In this document: positions 1-4,639 of the stretch, piece after piece
Numbering within the stretch: position 1 is the stretch's first letter
Layout of the letters: each line of letters starts with the position of its first letter
DNA from: Candidatus Nanohalarchaeota archaeon
Lineage (GTDB): Archaea > EX4484-52 > JAADEF01
Assembly (NCBI GenBank): GCA_013153555.1
Contig: JAADEF010000023.1
Coordinates: 1-6,614 of the forward strand
Direction of reading: 5' to 3'
DNA: 6,614 bases
Position numbers and translations under genes: made by a program
The notes under the pieces: model-generated
Told to the model about the DNA's origin: nothing
Database searches by the model: none
What the model saw: only the letters and a program-made list of their open reading frames with translations

Positions 1-200
1 ATTTTTATGCAGGTGTTTTAAGTTCTTCAAATCGTTTAAAGATTATTGCAGATAAAGAAAAGTTTGTTATTGAGAGATATGTTAAGCGAGGTAAGCAAGA
101 GTATTTAGTAGGTAATGTGGTAGCAAAAAAGTTAACTACGCAAAATGAAAACCAAATAATAATTTCTTATAAGTATGAACCTAGCTATAAAAGGGCATGA
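1..200 (+). CDS. C-terminal fragment of an unrecognised protein
   Basis: An open frame enters from the left edge (first complete codon at 3) and ends at TGA 198-200, giving 65 C-terminal residues. The other two plus-strand frames stop within the first 54 bases, so this is the only long frame here. The fragment is basic, ends SYKRA, and alternates charged residues with short hydrophobic stretches (FVIERYV, YLVGNVV, NQIIISYKY), which suggests beta strands in a soluble domain. No motif allows a family assignment. The next gene begins 176 bases later behind its own promoter-like sequence, so this gene is probably not in the downstream operon. A chance open frame of this length in AT-rich DNA is unlikely but cannot be excluded. 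Confidence 0.6.
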   Translation, partial: FYAGVLSSSNRLKIIADKEKFVIERYVKRGKQEYLVGNVVAKKLTTQNENQIIISYKYEPSYKRA

Positions 201-216
201 TTTAGCTTAAATAAAG

Positions 217-235
217 TATCTCGATATCTCGATAT
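217..235. repeat. 8-bp direct tandem repeat, about 2.4 copies
   Basis: The unit tatctcga occurs at 217-224 and 225-232 and is followed by a partial third copy (tat). It lies about 25-45 bases upstream of the TATA-like box of the surface-protein operon. That is a position where archaeal activators or repressors often bind, so an operator role is possible but only inferred. Confidence 0.45.
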
Positions 236-256
236 GTGAATGTATTTTATACAGTG

Positions 257-284
257 AGAGTATATAAATCCATATATATACTCT
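257..284. repeat. 10-bp perfect inverted repeat overlapping a TATA box
   Basis: The arm agagtatata (257-266) is the exact reverse complement of tatatactct (275-284), separated by 8 bases. The left arm runs into the TATA-like box tatataaat. The element could be a dimeric regulator site that occludes TBP, or a weak hairpin ending the upstream transcript. AT-rich DNA makes some dyads by chance, but the agag/ctct ends make this one more specific. Confidence 0.5.
261..269 (+). promoter_or_regulatory. Probable TATA box for the exported-protein operon
   Basis: The sequence tatataaat resembles the archaeal TATA box and is preceded by purine-rich gagag, a plausible BRE position. Initiation about 25 bases downstream would fall near 288-292 and leave a leader of roughly 85-90 bases before the ATG at 377. 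The other TATA-like string (tttttata, 355-362) is too close to that ATG to serve it. Confidence 0.5.
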
Positions 285-336
285 TAGAAGAACTAATTCT
301 TAGAACTTCAAACTTCATTCCGTATCACCTAACCTT

Positions 337-360
337 GGCGCTTTATGCGCCTTTATTTTT
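337..360 (+). terminator. GC hairpin plus T-rich tail in the operon leader
   Basis: Bases ggcgc (337-341) and gcgcc (347-351) form a perfect 5-bp GC stem with a 5-base loop, followed at once by tttattttt (352-360). This looks like an intrinsic terminator. It sits downstream of the only good TATA box and just before the ribosome binding site of the 377 gene. It may be a leader attenuator, an mRNA-stabilising 5' structure, or the terminator of upstream transcription if the true promoter lies elsewhere. Confidence 0.5.
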
Positions 361-364
361 ATAA

Positions 365-371
365 GGGGGAT
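365..371 (+). promoter_or_regulatory. Ribosome binding site of the first exported-protein gene
   Basis: gggggat lies 5 bases before the ATG at 377 and partly matches the Shine-Dalgarno consensus GGAGGTGAT. It supports that start. It could also pair imperfectly with tatcacct at 323-330 (one mismatch and one G-T pair), which would hide it in a stem enclosing the 337-351 hairpin. Confidence 0.6.
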
Positions 372-376
372 AAAAC

Positions 377-1324
377 ATGTATCGTGCTTTGAAAAAAAGC
401 ATTCCTTACGCTTATGTAGGGTATGTAGGTTTGTTTATTTTCGGAATTATGCTTGTTAGCTATGTTTTTGCAGATACTGCATATGATATCATAACTATTA
501 AAGTGAATGTTTCTCAAGTTAGCTTGGTAGATATTAACCCATCTTTGCTTTCCTGGCAAAATGTTCCTCCGGGTGGTGTAGGTAATGCTGCACTGGAGGA
601 AAATAATTATGAAGCAGTTTGGATAGAAAATATTGGTTCTACTAACATTACTGCTATTTGGTTTAATTCATCTTATCCTGATGCATTACCTTTTGGTACT
701 GGTAATCCTAATGCATATGATGCAGGTAATTTTGTGGTTATAAGCGATGGAGTAACGAATTACTACTTTGTTAATAGAGTGGAGTACATAGAAAACGACT
801 CTTTATATGTAAGAACACATGCAGATATTAACGCAACCTCTTACTTGACAGGTAATATTTTCGGCAGATTTAGAAATAGCAGTTATGAGTATTTTTGGGA
901 ATTTAATACTTTGGCAGGAGGACAAAACTGCACTTATGGAAACTTTTACATCAGTACAGCCCCTAAAACAAAATCCTCAACCGGAGATGCTGACCTTACA
1001 GATAATTCAGCTATTTTAATTACTCCTGTTAGGAAGCTTTTGGATTTGTATGGAGTAGGGGTTGTTGATGTAAACGGAACTGCAACTTATTGTGTGGTGA
1101 TACCCGAGGATTGCAGTTATGTAATGTTTAATAGATGGAATGCAGATGCACCGGGTGCGGATAGCGTATGTGCTACTGCTATTAACGCAGGATATTTTGT
1201 TAACGGCACTTATATTTACCCAGGTGGTGTTGCAAAAGCATATATTCAAGTATATGTCCCTTATGGGGTAACTTATGGACCAGTAGGTGAAGGAAAGCTT
1301 ACGGTATTTGTTACAACATCATAA
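377..1324 (+). CDS. Exported, probably glycosylated surface protein (paralogue A)
   Basis: This 315-residue protein has a signal peptide: basic MYRALKK, a hydrophobic core at about 11-31, and a likely Sec cleavage after A32 (VFA|D). The mature part has no other membrane segment, no lipobox and no C-terminal anchor. It appears rich in beta strands, with alternating hydrophobic residues and many Gly, Asn, Tyr and Thr. Nine N-X-S/T sequons (N44, 90, 97, 140, 152, 167, 184, 233, 276) suggest heavy N-glycosylation. The cysteines are C185, C239, C246 and C265. Blocks FGTGN (106-110), GRFR...YEYFW (163-174), TGD (202-204), RWNADAPG (253-260) and VPYGV (294-298) recur in the next gene, so the two are paralogues. 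A role as S-layer, pilus or adhesin subunit is inferred from export, glycosylation sites and operon structure. I do not recognise a named family. Confidence 0.88.
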   Translation: MYRALKKSIPYAYVGYVGLFIFGIMLVSYVFADTAYDIITIKVNVSQVSLVDINPSLLSWQNVPPGGVGNAALEENNYEAVWIENIGSTNITAIWFNSSYPDALPFGTGNPNAYDAGNFVVISDGVTNYYFVNRVEYIENDSLYVRTHADINATSYLTGNIFGRFRNSSYEYFWEFNTLAGGQNCTYGNFYISTAPKTKSSTGDADLTDNSAILITPVRKLLDLYGVGVVDVNGTATYCVVIPEDCSYVMFNRWNADAPGADSVCATAINAGYFVNGTYIYPGGVAKAYIQVYVPYGVTYGPVGEGKLTVFVTTS

Positions 1325-1339
1325 TCATTCAACAAATAG

Positions 1340-1347
1340 GGAGGTGA
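1340..1347 (+). promoter_or_regulatory. Perfect Shine-Dalgarno site setting the start of the second exported protein
   Basis: ggaggtga is a full match to the 16S anti-Shine-Dalgarno sequence and sits 5 bases before the ATG at 1353, in the 28-base gap after the first gene. It rules for 1353 over the in-frame ATG at 1287, which lies inside the upstream gene and has no such site. Confidence 0.88.
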
Positions 1348-1352
1348 AACAA

Positions 1353-2414
1353 ATGCAGATGAGAGAGGTTTTTAATTTGAGGAAGGTGAAAAGATTGCGT
1401 GCTGCAAAAGCAGGTTATGGAATAGCTGCCGTATTTTTTGTTTTGTTAATGGCAGTGTTTGTTAGAACAGGTATGGCAGACGATGATGTATATTATGCAT
1501 CAGCAACCTATGGTTGGGATAGAGCAAACATTACTGTAACTGTGAACCAGAAAACTATTATAGACATTACACCAGAAGTAATGGATTTCGGATTAGTAGA
1601 TCCTGGAACTAGAGTATATAGTTATAATGTTAGTGATGGCACTAATAATGTGATAGAGCTCAGTCAGTTTGAAGTTGAAAATTTAGGATCAACCAACCTT
1701 ACCAAGATATGGTTGAATGTAACTCAACCAACTTCAAATCCATTTGGTACTGGTAATGCAGCTTTATATGATCCAGGTAACTGGATTGCTGTAAATGTAT
1801 CCTGGGTAAGGGATCAAACCGGAACTGTGAGTTATACTAACACCATGTCATATGTTGATAGAATTGAATTTAACGAATCCAAGGAATTGGTATATTTGAA
1901 CACCCCCGCTAACACTGTTAGCTATGGAAGATTTAGGGTTGCTTTTTGGGAATACTTTTGGGCAATCAACTCAACCGGAACAAACTGTGATCCAACTACT
2001 GCTACTGTGAATTTAGTTTTAGGTAATCCAGCTGAACCTCACAATGTTACCAGAACCGGAGATATTAACTTGGTTGATGGGGATGAGGTAGTTGTAAGCT
2101 ACGCATCAGTTGGTACAGATCCAAACAGCGGTATAACTTATGCAGTTCCATCTGCTGCAACCACTTACAATGGAGAGCAATATGTGTTTTTAGTTGCTAC
2201 TGATTGTAGCCACATTAGAGCAGTAAGATGGAATGCAGATGCGCCAGGAGTAGCTAACTTAGACAACCAAGGATATTTGTTTAGCGCAGCTGATCCTTCA
2301 GTAGGATTATATCCTGGACAGGCATTGGCTTTAAACATAGAAATGCGCGTACCTTACGGAGTAGTGGCATCCAAATACCAAGGATGGCTTACAGTAGTTG
2401 CAAGTGCAGTTTAA
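1353..2414 (+). CDS. Exported, probably glycosylated surface protein (paralogue B)
   Basis: This 353-residue protein is co-transcribed with paralogue A, 28 bases apart. The N-terminus is strongly basic (RKVKRLRAAK, 10-19), followed by a hydrophobic core (24-37) and a likely Sec cleavage after A42 (GMA|D). A class III (pilin-like) site near KAGYG is a weaker alternative. Eight sequons are visible (N59, 92, 115, 122, 148, 174, 206, 231), with two cysteines, C212 and C285, at positions equivalent to C185 and C246 of paralogue A. Shared blocks are DITPEVMDFG with a following PG turn, ENLGSTNLT (109-117), FGTGN (131-135), GRFR..WEYFW (192-203), TGD (235-237), RWNADAPG (292-299) and VPYGV (333-337). 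It has no C-terminal anchor. The protein probably folds as one or more beta sandwiches and forms a surface layer or fibre. Function is inferred and the family is not recognised. Confidence 0.9.
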   Translation: MQMREVFNLRKVKRLRAAKAGYGIAAVFFVLLMAVFVRTGMADDDVYYASATYGWDRANITVTVNQKTIIDITPEVMDFGLVDPGTRVYSYNVSDGTNNVIELSQFEVENLGSTNLTKIWLNVTQPTSNPFGTGNAALYDPGNWIAVNVSWVRDQTGTVSYTNTMSYVDRIEFNESKELVYLNTPANTVSYGRFRVAFWEYFWAINSTGTNCDPTTATVNLVLGNPAEPHNVTRTGDINLVDGDEVVVSYASVGTDPNSGITYAVPSAATTYNGEQYVFLVATDCSHIRAVRWNADAPGVANLDNQGYLFSAADPSVGLYPGQALALNIEMRVPYGVVASKYQGWLTVVASAV

Positions 2415-2417
2415 TCC

Positions 2418-2494
2418 AAGGAGGAAAAACCTCTCTCATTGAAGAGTGGTTGATGAACCTCCTTTACATAGAACTTTTTTAACTTTTCTTTTTT
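2418..2494 (+). terminator. Nested hairpin and T-tracts ending the surface-protein operon
   Basis: The outer stem aaggagg (2418-2424) pairs perfectly with cctcctt (2458-2464). Within it aacctctct (2428-2436) pairs with agagtggtt (2443-2451) with one T-T mismatch and a 6-base loop. T-tracts follow at 2475-2480, 2484-2487 and 2489-2494. The structure starts 3 bases after the stop codon, as expected for a strong terminator or 3'-end stabiliser of an abundant mRNA. The outer stem buries a perfect Shine-Dalgarno-like string. Confidence 0.72.
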
Positions 2495-2505
2495 ATCTTT
2501 ATTTT

Positions 2506-3153
2506 ATGTGGTTTTGGTCATCTCTTAAAGAAGAAGATGTAAAAGAAATTAAATTTTATGTTCTGTATTTAATGTTTTTAAATGTGATTTTTTATTTTAC
2601 TCCTTTTAATGATTATGAGGGGTTTTTTCTTAGTCCTGCTCATCCTTTTGAGATTTGGAGGTATATTACTTCTCTTTTTATTCATTATGGCTTAGGACAT
2701 TTAATCTCTAATATGTTTGCATTATTGATTTTTGGAACTATATTAGAAGGGATTATAGGATCACGGAATTTTTTAATAGTGTATTTTCTTTCAGGAATTG
2801 CAGGAGGAATTTTTTTTAACTTGCTTACCCCTCCCGATGTTGTTGGAGCAGGAGCAAGCGGGGCAATTAGCGGAATTATTGGGGCTTTAACTGTTTTAAG
2901 GCCGAAATTGGTGCTTTATTATTATGTGCCTATGCCACTGATTCTTTTGTCTGCTTTTTACTTATTTCAAGATTTATATGGATTGTTTTATCCCACTGAT
3001 TCGATAGGATATGCTGCTCATATTGGTGGTTTTTTAGCAGGAGCTTTGTGGGGTTTGCTTAATAGACACCGCTTTAAAGAATACTATGAGGTAAAAAAAG
3101 AAGTTCTACTTAAAGATGAAGATATTGACGAGTGGGAGAAAACTTATATGTGA
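2506..3153 (+). CDS. Rhomboid family intramembrane serine protease
   Basis: The protein (215 residues) is a six-helix rhomboid that cleaves membrane-spanning substrates within the bilayer. Family marks are W51-R52 in the first loop, HLISN (H65, N69) in the second helix, GAGASGAISG with catalytic S118, and AAHIGG with catalytic H172 in the last helix, so the Ser-His dyad is intact. The charged tail (186-215) is probably cytoplasmic. The start is uncertain. The ATG at 2506 has no Shine-Dalgarno but follows the T-tracts. An in-frame GTG at 2446 would add 20 residues, but it lies inside the terminator hairpin arm and its extension is read mostly from the T-tracts. No clear TATA box is visible, so read-through from the exported-protein operon is possible. 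The 3' end overlaps the convergent dehydratase gene by 10 bases. The substrate is unknown. Confidence 0.9.
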   Translation: MWFWSSLKEEDVKEIKFYVLYLMFLNVIFYFTPFNDYEGFFLSPAHPFEIWRYITSLFIHYGLGHLISNMFALLIFGTILEGIIGSRNFLIVYFLSGIAGGIFFNLLTPPDVVGAGASGAISGIIGALTVLRPKLVLYYYVPMPLILLSAFYLFQDLYGLFYPTDSIGYAAHIGGFLAGALWGLLNRHRFKEYYEVKKEVLLKDEDIDEWEKTYM

Positions 3154-3899
3154 TCCAGAATGTGTAAAGGTTTTAATCTGTGTTTGTGAATTTTTGAGGC
3201 TTTTTCTCCTGCTTTTTTGAATACTTGTGATGCGCAGACAGATGCTTTAAATGGGTGATTGAATAAAGAGTAATAAGCACCTACTACTCCTGCTAAAGCA
3301 TCACCTGTTCCAGCTTTTGCCATGTAAGGTGTACCACCTTTAACTTTCTGAATATTATTTTTATAAACAATTAGATCTTCTGGACCTTTTAATAGCACTG
3401 CAAGATTATGTTCTTGACTTGTTTGCTGAATTGCTTTTTTAGTAGGTGGTGAGTTAAATGCATTTTTGAACTCTCCTGGATGGGGTGTTATGATTGCAGG
3501 TACTTCAAACACTATTTTTTTCTTAGAAATAGCATAAATTGCAGTTGCATCTGCCACGACTTTTCCTTGAAATTCCTTTATGATGCGAGAAATTTTTGCA
3601 TAATTGTGGGGCAAACCCATGCCTATCACTAATACATCATGTTCTTGTAAATGTGCTTTTTTGAGTTTTGTGTTAAATATGATGGCAGGATTGAGCGAAC
3701 CTATTGTTGAAGCGTAAGAGTGAGATATTAATGTTACTGTGTCTGCTCCAGCTGCATATGCTGCTAAAGCCGCATGTATACCTGCAAAAGGATAATTTGT
3801 GCTACCTCCTATTACCAATATTTTGCCGTATTCTCCTTTTCTACAATGAGATTTTCTTTTTATTTTGCAAGTAAAAGATGAAAATTGATTATTTACCAT
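3144..3899 (-). CDS. nnrD: NAD(P)H-hydrate dehydratase, stand-alone (ribokinase-like fold)
   Basis: This enzyme repairs hydrated NADH or NADPH using ADP or ATP and acts in the cytosol. The 251 residues show the family motifs in order: KGEYGKILVIGGS (21-33), the G-rich turn GMG (93-95), VVADAT (114-119), IITPHPGEF (136-144), LLKGPEDLI (169-177) and AKAGTGDALAG (194-204) with the catalytic Asp D200. The N-terminal epimerase domain (NnrE) found in many fused homologues is absent, so epimerisation would need a separate gene. The usual DAD of the central motif reads DAT here (117-119). The only ATG start that keeps the KG..G motif is at 3899. A TATA-like aaatatta on the minus strand (3931-3924) would place initiation at or a few bases before this ATG. 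Confidence 0.93.
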   Translation of the reverse strand: MVNNQFSSFTCKIKRKSHCRKGEYGKILVIGGSTNYPFAGIHAALAAYAAGADTVTLISHSYASTIGSLNPAIIFNTKLKKAHLQEHDVLVIGMGLPHNYAKISRIIKEFQGKVVADATAIYAISKKKIVFEVPAIITPHPGEFKNAFNSPPTKKAIQQTSQEHNLAVLLKGPEDLIVYKNNIQKVKGGTPYMAKAGTGDALAGVVGAYYSLFNHPFKASVCASQVFKKAGEKASKIHKHRLKPLHILDHI

Positions 3900-3903
3900 A
3901 CTC

Positions 3904-3911
3904 TTTATATA
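3904..3911 (+). promoter_or_regulatory. TATA box of the PLD-DUF63 operon
   Basis: tttatata matches the archaeal TATA consensus. Its centre is about 27 bases before the ATG at 3935, so the transcript probably begins at or a few bases before that codon and is leaderless. The spacing decides the start of the PLD gene against the upstream in-frame ATGs at 3878 and 3911. Confidence 0.72.
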
Positions 3912-3923
3912 TGTTTAAGGTCT

Positions 3924-3931
3924 TAATATTT
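3924..3931 (-). promoter_or_regulatory. Possible TATA box of the NAD(P)H-hydrate dehydratase gene
   Basis: On the minus strand aaatatta lies about 28 bases before the ATG at 3899, the right distance for a leaderless or nearly leaderless archaeal transcript. The match to consensus is weaker than that of the opposing promoter. The stronger minus-strand catatata at 3914-3907 is too close to the ATG. Confidence 0.4.
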
Positions 3932-3934
3932 GTT

Positions 3935-4633
3935 ATGGAGTTAAAGAATGTGCTGTCACGCATTACTATTTGGAAAGGGGTGGGAAAGGATATAGAGCAC
4001 AGCCTTGCAAATGCGAAGCAAAGGATTTATGTTATTACTCCTTGGATTTCCAAAGAAAATGCAGATCTTTTGGCTAAAAAAAGTAAGGAATTAGGGGAAG
4101 AAAATGTAATGGCTATTTTGGTAGAGGATGAATCCAATTATTATGCTTTGAAAGATATTGCTTCTAAACGCATAAGTAAATATGAATTTTTGATTACTTT
4201 ATTTTTCACAGTTTTCAGTTTTTTTGTTTCGCTATATACTTTCAAACTTTTTTTTGAATCTTATTCTTATGTGATGCTAGCTGTTGCTTTTATTTTGCTG
4301 ATAGCTTCATTCCTATTTTATGTAAGTATGAGGGAAAGTTTTGTAGTGAGCTTTCCTTTTAATCTTGTAGTGCAAAGAAAAAAAGGTAGGAATTATTTTC
4401 TGCATGCTAAACTTTATATTATAGATAACCATGCATATATTACTTCTGCAAACCTCACACATGCAGGTTTATGGAAAAATATAGAATCACTGGTAAGCAT
4501 AGAGGATAAAAATGCTGTGGAGGAGCTTATTAAATTTGTGCATTCTATTGAAAGGAAAATTGAAAAAGTAGATGTTTCTGAATTTATGAGAAGATATGCT
4601 TTGAAAAATAGATTTTTAGCACTAGGTAGGTAA
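3935..4633 (+). CDS. Membrane-inserted, single-HKD phospholipase D-like protein
   Basis: Members of this superfamily cleave phosphodiester bonds in lipids or nucleic acids through two HKD motifs, either on one chain or by dimerisation. This 232-residue protein has the usual first part, with IEHSLANAKQRIYVITPWIS (20-39) as helix and first strand. One HKD motif follows: H157, K159, D164 and then SANLTHAGL (171-179) with N173. Between the two parts, two hydrophobic stretches (about 85-103 and 111-131) form a helical hairpin that would anchor the domain while leaving both halves on one face. A single HKD implies a homodimer. The start at 3935 is chosen because a consensus TATA box lies about 27 bases upstream. 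DUF63 follows after 6 bases, so the two are likely one operon. The substrate could be lipid or DNA and cannot be told from sequence. Confidence 0.86.
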   Translation: MELKNVLSRITIWKGVGKDIEHSLANAKQRIYVITPWISKENADLLAKKSKELGEENVMAILVEDESNYYALKDIASKRISKYEFLITLFFTVFSFFVSLYTFKLFFESYSYVMLAVAFILLIASFLFYVSMRESFVVSFPFNLVVQRKKGRNYFLHAKLYIIDNHAYITSANLTHAGLWKNIESLVSIEDKNAVEELIKFVHSIERKIEKVDVSEFMRRYALKNRFLALGR

Positions 4634-4639
4634 AGGACC

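Noticed and set aside
201..376. CRISPR repeat or small structured RNA gene in the intergenic stretch
   Set aside because: The repeat unit is only 8 bases and contiguous with no spacers, and no tRNA-like or box C/D fold could be recognised.
359..559. 66-codon minus-strand open frame
   Set aside because: It lies antisense to the signal peptide region of the exported protein, has no motif or ribosome binding site, and its composition looks like a shadow of the plus-strand gene.
1016..1249. 77-codon minus-strand open frame
   Set aside because: It is fully inside the conserved C-terminal half of paralogue A, on the opposite strand, with no recognisable protein features.
1287..1352. Longer start for the second exported protein
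   Set aside because: It would overlap the first gene and add a non-signal, His-rich extension; the perfect Shine-Dalgarno site points to 1353.
1353..1480. Class III (pilin/archaellin) signal peptide in paralogue B
   Set aside because: A KA|GYG site before the hydrophobic core is conceivable, but paralogue A lacks it and both proteins have an ordinary signal peptidase I-like site after the core.
2453..2482. Tiny 9-codon open frame after the surface-protein operon
   Set aside because: The nearest Shine-Dalgarno string is 28 bases upstream and locked in the terminator stem; the frame is within chance expectation.
3878..3934. Longer PLD starts at 3878 or 3911
   Set aside because: The 3878 start would overlap the divergent dehydratase start, 3911 lies within the TATA box, and neither has a ribosome binding site.
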